From the IMG/VR virus record IMGVR_UViG_3300032753_000102, positions 1 to 34,717 of that record: a DNA stretch of 34,717 nucleotides; one strand, given 5' to 3'. The notes below the pieces were generated by a model. The model made no database searches, was not told the DNA's origin, and worked only from the letters and a program-made list of their open reading frames with translations. Positions 15,140 to 21,086 of this stretch are shown one piece after another; the first letter of the stretch is position 1, and each line of letters opens with the position of its first letter. The DNA comes from a virus. The position numbers were made by a program, and so were the translations under genes.

Positions 15140-15699
15140 TTCTCTTGTGCCTTTCTGTTAAAGACTTCTTTAACAGGATTTTCTTTATTAAAGTCTGCTT
15201 GAGCAGCTTGGTAGCCAGTTTCAAAGCCTCCAGCGTGTGCCATAGCTTCGTAGTGGCTTGCCTTTTCCATCATGTGCTCCAATTCCTCAATACGCTTTCT
15301 TTGCTCAGCATGGCGTAGCTCGTACTTGGTTATCTTTTCTTGCATTTCTTTTAATTTATCAGACGGCACAAGCACAGAGTTACCACGCATAGTTTCATAC
15401 CTATAGGTATCAATTTGACTGCTATTTTGTGACTTATAAGTATCAATTTCAGTTTGTAACTTCTCTACCTTTTCATACAACAAATCAATCAGCCTTTTGT
15501 CGCCGTCTATAGTGCGTTGTTGGCTTGCGTGTAAGTCATAGAAATAACCTAAGTTCTCTCTACGCAATGATAGGCTTCTCAACGCCTCAATTTCTGCTTG
15601 TTGCTGGCGTAGCATGGTTTCGTGTTTTGTTAACCAAGCAAAATCCTCAAACTCATTAACCCATTCTTTTAATTCATCAGCTAGTTCTAAAGCGTTCAT
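15136..15699 (-). CDS. QQQAEIEAL-family long coiled-coil protein
   Basis: 187 residues, the longest member. It starts MNALELADELKEW, has the core LRQQQAEIEALR at 30-41, then a long coiled coil (LLYEKVEKLQTEIDTYKSQ; MQEKITKYELRHAEQRKRIE), a Gly/Ala patch (HAGGFETGYQAAQADF) and the tail NRKAQEK. Possibly a scaffold or oligomerising protein; function unknown. Confidence 0.65.
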   Translation of the reverse strand: MNALELADELKEWVNEFEDFAWLTKHETMLRQQQAEIEALRSLSLRRENLGYFYDLHASQQRTIDGDKRLIDLLYEKVEKLQTEIDTYKSQNSSQIDTYRYETMRGNSVLVPSDKLKEMQEKITKYELRHAEQRKRIEELEHMMEKASHYEAMAHAGGFETGYQAAQADFNKENPVKEVFNRKAQEK

Positions 15700-16013
15700 T
15701 CATCGTCCCTCATTGGCCACTCTGTATACATAATTGGTTGCCCTACAATATGCTCTTTGCCTGTTACTGCGGCAATAAACTCATGTGGTCTGACTTTGAC
15801 ATAGTTTACATTGATTACTTTTTCGTAGTAACCAAACTTATCCTCAAAATTGGCAATCATCATATCTGCCGCAGCAATAGAATTGTCCTGTGCCCTTACA
15901 TCCCGTTTCAACGCCTCTATTTCAGCTTGTTGCTGGCGTAGCATGTCGCTTACTTGTCCATAATCAATCAATATATCTTCATCAATACAATTAGCTAGTT
16001 CTAGTGCGTTCAT
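15696..16013 (-). CDS. QQQAEIEAL-family protein
   Basis: 105 residues beginning MNALELANCIDEDI, core LRQQQAEIEALKRD at about 25-38, then a distinct C-terminal domain (NVNYVKVRPHEFIAAVTGKE). It lacks the KAQEK tail (ends MRDDE), so the junction to the next gene differs. The shared N-terminus and unrelated C-terminus show modular shuffling. Confidence 0.65.
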   Translation of the reverse strand: MNALELANCIDEDILIDYGQVSDMLRQQQAEIEALKRDVRAQDNSIAAADMMIANFEDKFGYYEKVINVNYVKVRPHEFIAAVTGKEHIVGQPIMYTEWPMRDDE

Positions 16014-16183
16014 TTCTCTTTGTCCTTTTTGAGTAATTCAACATCATTCAAAATACTTTTAAAGAAATCATTTTCATTTTTGAGTTTATCCATTTCAGCT
16101 TTAGTAGATTTTCTACCTTCAGCGTATCCGAACATTTTTCCCCGTTCAAATGCTTCTAGTACGATCTTTTCATTCACATCCAT
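16010..16183 (-). CDS. Small helical protein
   Basis: 57 residues (MDVNEKIVLEAFERGKMFGY...), helical and charged, ending KKDKEK. The ending and AAAGAGAAATGAACGC junction resemble the array. Start overlaps the small membrane-protein gene by 10 bp. Confidence 0.5.
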   Translation of the reverse strand: MDVNEKIVLEAFERGKMFGYAEGRKSTKAEMDKLKNENDFFKSILNDVELLKKDKEK

Positions 16184-16269
16184 AATTTAATCCCCAAGTT
16201 GATAGCCCAGATAAAAGCCACCGCAGTTACGAGCGAGGCCGTGATTAGTAATTTTTCATTCCAGTTCAT
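16174..16269 (-). CDS. 31-residue membrane peptide
   Basis: MNWNEKLLITASLVTAVAFI then WAINLGIKLWM: one hydrophobic helix after a short charged start. It is preceded by GGAGAAAGAAA and overlaps genes on both sides. Function unknown. Confidence 0.45.
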   Translation of the reverse strand: MNWNEKLLITASLVTAVAFIWAINLGIKLWM

Positions 16270-16417
16270 TTTCTTTCTCCATTTGCCCGTCAATCCATTC
16301 ATCCATATCAGCTTCACTACTTACAACTTCTACAAAGTACGTATAGTTTCCTTTAGCAAGTTCTTTGCGTAACCAGCGATACCGATTAGCGCACTTAATC
16401 ATGTCATCTAATATCAT
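16256..16417 (-). CDS. Small hypothetical protein
   Basis: 53 residues (MILDDMIKCANRYRWLRKEL...), with an aromatic/basic N-terminal helix and acidic end (SEADMDEWIDGQMEKENELE). ATGA overlap with the 265-residue gene upstream; it overlaps the membrane-peptide gene by 14 bp. Confidence 0.5.
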   Translation of the reverse strand: MILDDMIKCANRYRWLRKELAKGNYTYFVEVVSSEADMDEWIDGQMEKENELE

Positions 16418-17211
16418 TTTTGACCTTCAAGTTTTATATTTAAACCATCAATGGTTATATCCTTAACGCCTCTCCAATGATTTTTTACATTTGTTTCTGA
16501 GAATTCTGTTTTTCTTGTATGTTTGTTTACCCAATGTAATATTGCTTTTCTTCTTCCAGATGGAGTTAAAGGGGCTTCACGTAAAGAAAATATTTCCTTA
16601 TGATCTCCAAGTGGTACAGGGAAAATAATTCCTGTATCTTCTTTTACCGTAGCTGTCAAAGCATTTGGTCTATGAGCATCCTCTATTATTGAAGCAGAAG
16701 TAATAGCTAACATTGAATCATTTCCTGCCCATCCATTTGAACCAGAAACAAGGGCAACCACTGGTTTTCCAGTTTTGCTAAATGCCACTACTCTTTTTGC
16801 ATAAGTCTCTGCACCATTTGAAAAAATCTCTCTATAGTGAAGTTCATATAAACTGGCTCCAGAAGATCCAACCCATACATTATGTGGACGTTTATTTAAT
16901 TTTTTATAGCATAACCATTTAACTCTATCATCACAAAGCAATGCAATCTCTGATTTAGACCCTAAAAGATCTTGTGGTGAATTTAAAAGCAATGATGAGT
17001 CTGTGCAAAACAATCTGTCATCATTTGCCAATTGCACTGTGTAAGCTAATTTTGGCGTAATCGGATCAAAATTTAGCACCTCACTAATATCAAACTCTTC
17101 ACCTACATTTTTAGTATTTGGCCTAATTAACTTGCTTGTTTCAGATAATTTAGAACAAATTAAATAAGCCAACAACGTTTCTGCCGTATCTAATACATCT
17201 TCATTTTTCAT
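16414..17211 (-). CDS. Hypothetical 265-residue protein
   Basis: The start is ATG 17211 (MKNEDVLDTAETLLA) because GGAGAG precedes it. The protein is globular: N-terminal helix, then mixed strands and helices, with a run of beta-rich sequence (KPVVALVSGSNGWAGNDSML). Near the C-terminus, AILHWVNKHTRKT and VKNHWRGVKDITIDG resemble an H-x-V-x-x-H-x-R plus H-W-R-G ending that I remember from other phage hypothetical proteins. I cannot assign a function. It is near the start of the leftward operon, so probably expressed early in it. Confidence 0.6.
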   Translation of the reverse strand: MKNEDVLDTAETLLAYLICSKLSETSKLIRPNTKNVGEEFDISEVLNFDPITPKLAYTVQLANDDRLFCTDSSLLLNSPQDLLGSKSEIALLCDDRVKWLCYKKLNKRPHNVWVGSSGASLYELHYREIFSNGAETYAKRVVAFSKTGKPVVALVSGSNGWAGNDSMLAITSASIIEDAHRPNALTATVKEDTGIIFPVPLGDHKEIFSLREAPLTPSGRRKAILHWVNKHTRKTEFSETNVKNHWRGVKDITIDGLNIKLEGQK

Positions 17212-17407
17212 TTTTCTCTCCGTACATTTTTCCAAATACTTGTTCACATCCAACTTGCAATATTTCTTGCATAGTCATCGGTGGTGGTGTCTCTGGCTCT
17301 GGAATCCCTTTTAACGCCCTTATTTCTTTTTCTAAAACTGAAATCCTATTTGATAACCTATCGTTTTCATAATCCTGTGCCGTCATATAAAACTGTGAAT
17401 GATCCAT
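17201..17407 (-). CDS. Small coiled-coil protein, first gene of leftward operon
   Basis: 68 residues from ATG 17407 (MDHSQFYMTAQDYENDRLSN), behind AGGAGAG. A helix (RISVLEKEIRALKGI) precedes a proline-rich linker (PEPETPPPM) and a helical end (EKNEK). The linker-plus-helix layout suggests a scaffold or adaptor. The bipartite 17425-17448 motif lies 17 bp upstream. Confidence 0.6.
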   Translation of the reverse strand: MDHSQFYMTAQDYENDRLSNRISVLEKEIRALKGIPEPETPPPMTMQEILQVGCEQVFGKMYGEKNEK

Positions 17408-17424
17408 TTCTCTCTCCTTTGTAA

Positions 17425-17448
17425 ACACATGACAACTATAGAGTACAA
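17425..17448 (-). promoter_or_regulatory. Bipartite motif TTGTACTC-N8-TCATGTGT (copy 1)
   Basis: On the minus strand, both 8-mers with an 8-bp gap lie upstream of ATG 17407. An identical pair with the same gap lies upstream of the RusA gene. TATAGT in the gap could be a -10. Could be an operator or a phage-specific promoter. Confidence 0.5.
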
Positions 17449-17480
17449 CCTGTGATATGTGCAAGTAAAATTTATTGTTT

Positions 17481-17894
17481 TTAAATATTTAGCAATCCAA
17501 CTTCTTTAACTTTGTAATTAACATCCGTTTTATTGCCTTTTTCTTTGTTGCATCGCCCGCATAAAGGCTGCAAATTGGTAATGTCCAAAGCAAGTTCGGG
17601 GTACATTTTTCTAGGCTTAATATGATCTATGTGGATAGGATGATTAACAGTTCCCTGAAACCCACATTTTTTACATTTGTTGCCGTATAGATCTACAGCT
17701 TTTTTTCTTAATTTCTTCCATTCATCAGTCAACAAAAATTTATTTGATGTCACATGAATAATCTTTGAAAAATCATTATCACTCATCTGCTTATGATCTG
17801 TAAATGACTTCTTTTTTAATGCTTCATAACTTAAATTTAAATAATAATTTGTTCTAGTTTGTTTCTTTTTAGCTCTACTTTTTATGCTACTCAT
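17481..17894 (-). CDS. HNH endonuclease with CxxC zinc site
   Basis: 137 residues from ATG 17894 (MSSIKSRAKKK) with AGGA upstream; a GTG at 17936 is a less likely start. The basic N-terminus is followed by the HNH nuclease: C74/C77 (CKKCGF), HIDHIKP (88-94) with catalytic H91, N107 (ITNLQPLC), and C112/C115 with the N116 that completes the motif. This is the McrA/5-methylcytosine type of HNH found in free-standing homing endonucleases and in phage packaging nucleases. Being next to a noncoding region rather than terminase suggests a mobile element. Confidence 0.85.
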   Translation of the reverse strand: MSSIKSRAKKKQTRTNYYLNLSYEALKKKSFTDHKQMSDNDFSKIIHVTSNKFLLTDEWKKLRKKAVDLYGNKCKKCGFQGTVNHPIHIDHIKPRKMYPELALDITNLQPLCGRCNKEKGNKTDVNYKVKEVGLLNI

Positions 17895-17933
17895 ATCTAT
17901 GTATCCTATAGTTGCGTTGCTAGATTCTGGGCA

Positions 17934-17968
17934 CACCTATCCCTACTATGAGGAATAGGTGTTTTTTT
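17934..17968 (+). terminator. Intrinsic terminator on plus strand (no plus-strand gene upstream)
   Basis: CACCTAT (17934-17940) pairs with ATAGGTG (17955-17961), extended by CC/GG with a bulged A, followed by seven T residues (17962-17968). No plus-strand gene precedes it, so it may block antisense transcription into the leftward genes. On the minus strand it forms a hairpin in the HNH leader. Confidence 0.6.
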
Positions 17969-18070
17969 GCCTCGCTGAGTTCATTTGTTTACATATTGCT
18001 TCGATGTCTTTGTCGTGCCTAGGTCTGTCTTTATCACTCATCGGTCTATCCATACAGGACGGTTCTCCAT

Positions 18071-18175
18071 CTTATTCAAGCAATAACGAATAAGGGAAGG
18101 TGCTTCTCGCACATAATATCTTCTAGGGGTATTTACGGCCTTTACTGACGCAACACGATTGAGGTCAGGCTAGGC
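18071..18175. other. Stem-loops between HNH gene and the ncRNA
   Basis: CTTATTC (18071-18077) with GAATAAG (18088-18094); GTGC/GCAC (18100-18103, 18109-18112); and a two-step stem GCCT plus CTGAC (18138-18149) with GTCAG plus AGGC (18164-18175). No reading frame of note. These could be the 5' leader of the HNH gene, whose transcript would run leftward, or part of a larger RNA. Confidence 0.4.
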
Positions 18176-18185
18176 TGGAGAAACG

Positions 18186-18320
18186 AAAAAAGCCGATTAA
18201 ATCTGCTATTTCCGAGTTGGCGACCATTATGTAAGTATGCTTGGAACACTTACGTAATGTGAAATAACAGACCTAAACGGCCTTATCAAGCTAATTTACT
18301 CTCTGATCGCCAAACCAGCC
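18186..18320 (-). ncRNA. Compact structured RNA with promoter, two possible pseudoknots and terminator
   Basis: A minus-strand transcript of about 135 nt is predicted from near 18320 to the six-U run at 18191-18186. Its 3' half is one long stem: bases 18284-18261 pair with 18212-18189 over 24 positions with a single U-U mismatch and four G-U wobbles; those wobbles become C-A mismatches on the plus strand, so the RNA is minus-strand. The internal loop leads to a second stem (18258-18248 with 18236-18226, one mismatch). The 5' single-stranded UUGGCGAUC (18313-18305) is complementary over nine bases to GGUCGCCAA (18225-18217) in the internal loop, and GCUUG (18291-18287) to CAAGC in the hairpin loop (18243-18239). 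No protein is encoded. I recognise no RNA family; it may be a regulatory RNA, sponge or decoy. Confidence 0.72.
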
Positions 18321-18325
18321 CCTAC

Positions 18326-18353
18326 AGAATACCATAAATTGAATTTGTGTCAA
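18326..18353 (-). promoter_or_regulatory. Strong sigma70 promoter of the ncRNA
   Basis: Minus strand TTGACA (18353-18348), 16-bp spacer, TATTCT (18331-18326). Predicted start at 18319-18321. The same -10 hexamer occurs in the 19507-19535 promoter. The palindrome at 18366-18379 lies 12 bp upstream of the -35. Confidence 0.7.
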
Positions 18354-18365
18354 ATATATTTTTAC

Positions 18366-18379
18366 TGTAACAAGTTACA
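18366..18379. promoter_or_regulatory. Palindrome TGTAACAAGTTACA, possible operator (copy 2)
   Basis: Perfect copy located just upstream of the ncRNA promoter, a position suited to an activator, or to a repressor of a divergent promoter. No regulator is assigned. Confidence 0.55.
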
Positions 18380-19010
18380 CTTTAAAGTTATTGATAGCGG
18401 TACGATCCAATTTGCGATCTCGTACAGGCCCCTAGTGTGCGCCAATCCCTTTTCGCTACCAATACGACTGAAGACTGTTGCTAGGAGCTACCTAACTAGA
18501 CTCATCGGGATGAATAGTTGGAAATGGGTTGGAGCGCTCAACATTGCCCATCTTGCCTACACTACCTGACCGACTTTATATCCACAATCTTCATGCGTAT
18601 TAGGCTTGGGCTAACCAGCACACCATCCGGTGACTAGCTTATCTTAAGTTATGCCCCCAAGCAACATAACAGCATTTATGGTAACTCCAACTGGAACCAC
18701 CCATAAAAGCAGAACCAGAGGTTAGAAAGCCCCGCTATTTTGCACTTTACGTAGAGGTGTGCAGGGAAATCGGTTTTACTATAGCACATTTTAAAAGTAA
18801 GGCTACTGTTGTGTGTTTAAGAATCGTGTAGTAGTTAGACGTTTAAGGTCATCTCTTTCGAGCTTTGCTACCAATCCCCCAAGATTACAGCTTCCTTCCG
18901 CTTTAGCATACGGAAAATCTCCATATTTGGATCATCCCTCTTGGGTCTTATTTCCCCTAACAGTTGGGGTTGCTTACTATTTACCACAGCCTTGAGAAAA
19001 CTATAGCACA
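18380..19010. ncRNA. Candidate large structured RNA region
   Basis: About 630 bp with no convincing gene but many helices: GTACGA/TCGTAC (18400-18425); 10 bp pairing 18439-18449 with 18526-18537; AACTA plus TCAT with ATGA plus TAGTT (18494-18519); GCCCA and GCCTA (18546-18559) with TAGGC and TGGGC (18601-18611); GTTATG/CATAAC (18648-18670); TTTATGG/CCATAAA (18675-18707); TGCAC/GTGCA (18741-18762); CCCAAGA/TCTTGGG (18878-18945) enclosing TTCCG/CGGAA and TCCA/TGGA hairpins; CCCC/GGGG (18954-18969). The loop of the 18648-18670 hairpin also pairs with GCTTGGG at 18604-18610, a pseudoknot or switch. Wobbles in the 18675-18707 hairpin favour the minus strand. Size and complexity resemble giant ornate RNAs such as GOLLD or ROOL, but I cannot confirm homology. 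Confidence 0.4.
18778..19010. repeat. Direct repeat ACTATAGCACA (two copies)
   Basis: The 11-mer occurs at 18778-18788 and 19000-19010. On the minus strand it reads TGTGCTATAGT, an extended -10 (TG-n-TATAGT), so it could mark two minus-strand start sites or a duplicated element of the RNA. No good -35 is seen at either copy. Confidence 0.4.
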
Positions 19011-19015
19011 AAAGG

Positions 19016-19046
19016 GAACGTCCTAGTGGATTAGGCTAGGACGTTC
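19016..19046. other. 11-bp stem-loop after rusA
   Basis: GAACGTCCTAG (19016-19026) and CTAGGACGTTC (19036-19046) form a perfect stem with a 9-nt loop. On the minus strand, CCCTTTTG follows, so it may be a weak terminator for the RusA transcript, or the 5' cap hairpin of the structured RNA. Confidence 0.5.
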
Positions 19047-19121
19047 GGGGCGCACACGGAGGAGAGTGCTGGAGGATTTACAGAAATGAAGGATCTGTAC
19101 CTGTATTATTACACAGTATTG

Positions 19122-19466
19122 TTATTTTGCATATTCTGTGATAGTTACCTCACACCCACCGCCTTTGATCTTTTCTCCACGTTCGATAGTCATTTTCCAC
19201 ACTTGTTGGTCATTGTCATAAAGATATCCCTGCAAAGAATCAAGGCAGCATTTTCCTATGTTATCCACATCGAGCAGTCTTTTATCACGTGGGAAAAGGA
19301 TAATTGATACTTCTACTCGCTTATCCCCAAAGCTCTTTAGCCCTTGACAGGCTTGAGCTACAGCAGATTTGAATGCCATGCCACGTTTTGATATGTATCG
19401 TCTATGACCACTTGACAAATAATAATTATTTACGCTACATGGGTATGGAAGTTGAAGAGTTATCAT
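19122..19466 (-). CDS. rusA: RusA family Holliday-junction resolvase
   Basis: 114 residues from ATG 19466 (MITLQLPYPCSVNNYY); an in-frame upstream start is possible but lacks a ribosome-binding site. The catalytic core is DVDNIGKCCLDSLQG with D66, D68 and K72, and the third acid D86 in LYDNDQQVW, matching D70, D72, K76 and D91 of E. coli RusA. It resolves recombination and replication intermediates, fitting the ERF and RecB-like genes nearby. The gene runs against those genes from the shared intergenic region and has its own TTGTACTC-N8-TCATGTGT element. Confidence 0.88.
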   Translation of the reverse strand: MITLQLPYPCSVNNYYLSSGHRRYISKRGMAFKSAVAQACQGLKSFGDKRVEVSIILFPRDKRLLDVDNIGKCCLDSLQGYLYDNDQQVWKMTIERGEKIKGGGCEVTITEYAK

Positions 19467-19478
19467 AATTTTCTTTAC

Positions 19479-19502
19479 ACACATGAATTGATATGAGTAC
19501 AA
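19479..19502 (-). promoter_or_regulatory. Bipartite motif TTGTACTC-N8-TCATGTGT (copy 2)
   Basis: Same 8-mers and gap as 17425-17448, 12 bp upstream of the RusA ATG. Minus strand. Close to the plus-strand TTGACA of the opposing promoter, so the two promoters may be coregulated. Confidence 0.5.
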
Positions 19503-19506
19503 TCTG

Positions 19507-19535
19507 TTGACAGGATAAAAAGTCTTTGTTATTCT
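19507..19535 (+). promoter_or_regulatory. Strong rightward promoter for the recombination operon
   Basis: TTGACA (19507-19512), 17-bp spacer and TATTCT (19530-19535). The first gene begins at 19570 after GGAGGAAGT. It is nearly consensus and suits strong early expression. Confidence 0.75.
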
Positions 19536-19569
19536 GTAATCGGATTGTAGTTTATTTAACGGAGGAAGT

Positions 19570-19743
19570 ATGGATTACTCAGAATCAATTTTGTATCTCA
19601 AGGCTTATATCAAGAACATTGAATCAGCTCTTAATAAGCGTCAGTTTGAGCATGCGCTCAATTTATCGCAAGAAATTATTGCTGAATCAAAGCAATTAGA
19701 TGATACCGTTTTTGCGATTCTTAAAGCTCAGGAGGAGTTATGA
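19570..19743 (+). CDS. Small helical protein
   Basis: 57 residues (MDYSESILYLKAYIKNIESA...), predicted as two or three helices, with GGAGGAAGT upstream. Stop overlaps the next ATG. Position as first gene suggests high expression; function unknown. Confidence 0.6.
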   Translation: MDYSESILYLKAYIKNIESALNKRQFEHALNLSQEIIAESKQLDDTVFAILKAQEEL

Positions 19744-19895
19744 ATCAGGATGTATTCAACCCTATGCAAAATGAAATATTACGTGCTGTATTCCGCTCTA
19801 TGGATAAAGAACTTGGGATTCGTCCTTTAACTGAAGAGCAGCTCAAAGAATTTAACTTAAAGTTAGATGAGGAAAATCATGCGCCTGACCAATAA
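19740..19895 (+). CDS. Small hypothetical protein
   Basis: 51 residues (MNQDVFNPMQNEILRAVFRS...), with a charged helix and acidic end (LTEEQLKEFNLKLDEEN). ATGA overlap with the previous gene; it overlaps the RecB-like gene by 17 bp. Confidence 0.6.
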   Translation: MNQDVFNPMQNEILRAVFRSMDKELGIRPLTEEQLKEFNLKLDEENHAPDQ

Positions 19896-20754
19896 GTACC
19901 ACCTACCTCAGACAATCGTTAACGTATTGGAAAGACCGAACTATACAAAGGGTAAAGCTCACCTTTCAGTAACGGAGTTATTGCAGCCTCCCCAGTTAGT
20001 TCAGTTACGTAAGAAGTATTGGGATGATTTAGAAGAGGATGTATCTGATAAGGTATGGGCTATCTTTGGTACTGCTATTCACTCAATCTTAGAGCAAGGC
20101 AAAGATGAGAACCATATCATCGAGCAACGCCTACACGAGACTTTAGAGGGGTGGAATATCTCAGGAGCTATTGACCTTCAACGTGTTGATAAAGATGGCG
20201 TGGTGGTATCTGATTACAAGACTACAGGTGCTTGGGCAGTAATGAATGAGAAGATTGACTGGGAACAACAGTTAAACATCTATGCTTGGCTAGTAGAAAG
20301 AGTAAAGAAGATCCCCGTTAAGAAGATAGAGATCGTAGCCATCATTCGAGATTGGAGCCGTAGAGATGCACAGAATAAAGAAGGATATCCTGAAGCCCCG
20401 ATTAAAGTCATTGATATTAATTTGTGGCCTTATGAAGTCCGTGAAGATTTCATCAGATCCCGTATCGGCTTACATTCCAATGCTAATTTGGCATCAGAAA
20501 TTGGGGAAGATTATGCTCCATGTACGCCAGCGGAGTGTTGGGAGAAGCCCACTTCTTTTGCAATTAAAAAGACTGGGAATAAAAGAGCTACCAATGTATG
20601 TCTCACTATCGAAGATGCAGAAGCAAAAAAAGCAGAGCTTGGGAAAGGGTATGAGATTGAAGTACGTCCGGGAGAAAGGACGAGATGTAATGAGTTTTGT
20701 CAGGTAAGAGATGTATGTAAGCAGTTTCAAGATTATTTAAAGGAGGAAGTATGA
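19879..20754 (+). CDS. RecB/Cas4-like PD-(D/E)XK exonuclease with cysteine cluster
   Basis: 291 residues from ATG 19879 (MRLTNKYHLPQ), preferred over ATG 19867 because GAGGA is well spaced. Nuclease motifs: H68 (GTAIH), D99 (GAIDL), D112 and K114 (SDYKTT), and the QxxxY motif Q131-Y135 (QLNIY). Cysteines C215, C220 and the C-terminal set C270, C274 and C280 (RCNEFC...VC) may bind an iron-sulfur cluster as in AddB or Cas4. It degrades or resects DNA ends, generating substrate for the ERF annealase encoded downstream. ATGA overlap with the following membrane-protein gene. Confidence 0.85.
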   Translation: MRLTNKYHLPQTIVNVLERPNYTKGKAHLSVTELLQPPQLVQLRKKYWDDLEEDVSDKVWAIFGTAIHSILEQGKDENHIIEQRLHETLEGWNISGAIDLQRVDKDGVVVSDYKTTGAWAVMNEKIDWEQQLNIYAWLVERVKKIPVKKIEIVAIIRDWSRRDAQNKEGYPEAPIKVIDINLWPYEVREDFIRSRIGLHSNANLASEIGEDYAPCTPAECWEKPTSFAIKKTGNKRATNVCLTIEDAEAKKAELGKGYEIEVRPGERTRCNEFCQVRDVCKQFQDYLKEEV

Positions 20755-21086
20755 AAGATTTATTTGTAGGAATATCGGTGTTTATTGCTGGATTAGTTTT
20801 ATTACTTGCTATTGGTTTTGGTTTAAATATTGCTGGATTAGCAAGTTATAACTTTTTTGCTCCAAAGTACCGAGCAGTTGATAACAAAGTATTTAAGGAA
20901 TCAGAGCAGTACAACGATGGAATGGTACGTGACTTAGAGAACTTGCAGATGGAATACATCAATTCTGATGCAGATCATAAGCAAGCATTAAGAGCGATTA
21001 TCTTACACAGATTTAGCGTGTATGACGAGAACCGTTTACCGTATAACTTACGTAGTTTTTATGACCAATTGAGGAGTGGAAAATGA
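20751..21086 (+). CDS. Membrane protein of a widespread phage family
   Basis: 111 residues. Hydrophobic residues about 5-33 form one or two membrane segments (VFIAGLVLLLAIGFGLNIAG). The soluble part (FFAPKYRAVDNKVFKESEQY, then MVRDLENLQMEYINSD) resembles a conserved phage/prophage protein of unknown role that I have seen beside lipoproteins like the next gene. It may act at the host envelope, but why it lies in a recombination operon is unclear. Confidence 0.65.
   Translation: MKDLFVGISVFIAGLVLLLAIGFGLNIAGLASYNFFAPKYRAVDNKVFKESEQYNDGMVRDLENLQMEYINSDADHKQALRAIILHRFSVYDENRLPYNLRSFYDQLRSGK

Larger units (their letters stand above)
11086..15940 (-). repeat. Dispersed repeat of the QQQAEIEAL-encoding sequence (5 copies)
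   Basis: A 20-21 bp plus-strand core (TTTCAGCTTGTTGCTGGCG) occurs at 11086-11106, 11450-11470, 15007-15026, 15591-15611 (one mismatch) and 15920-15940, always in the same reading frame of a small minus-strand gene. Flanks often share CGCCTC on the plus strand. The copies are likely targets for recombination between paralogous genes. Confidence 0.75.

Noticed and set aside
11086-15940. CRISPR-like interpretation of the repeated 21-bp core
   Set aside because: Copies are irregularly spaced within genes, in frame, and encode a conserved peptide.
18339-18995. Plus-strand ORFs of 76 and 60 codons in the noncoding block
   Set aside because: No ribosome-binding site, no recognisable protein pattern, and they cross helices better explained as RNA structure.
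17937-19121. tRNA, tmRNA, RNase P or group I intron in the noncoding block
   Set aside because: I looked for a T-loop GTTCGA-type signature, tmRNA/RNase P conserved segments and group I core sequences on both strands and found none.
19086-19307. 73-codon plus-strand ORF antisense to rusA
   Set aside because: It mirrors the RusA coding region, and a clear RusA catalytic core sits on the other strand.
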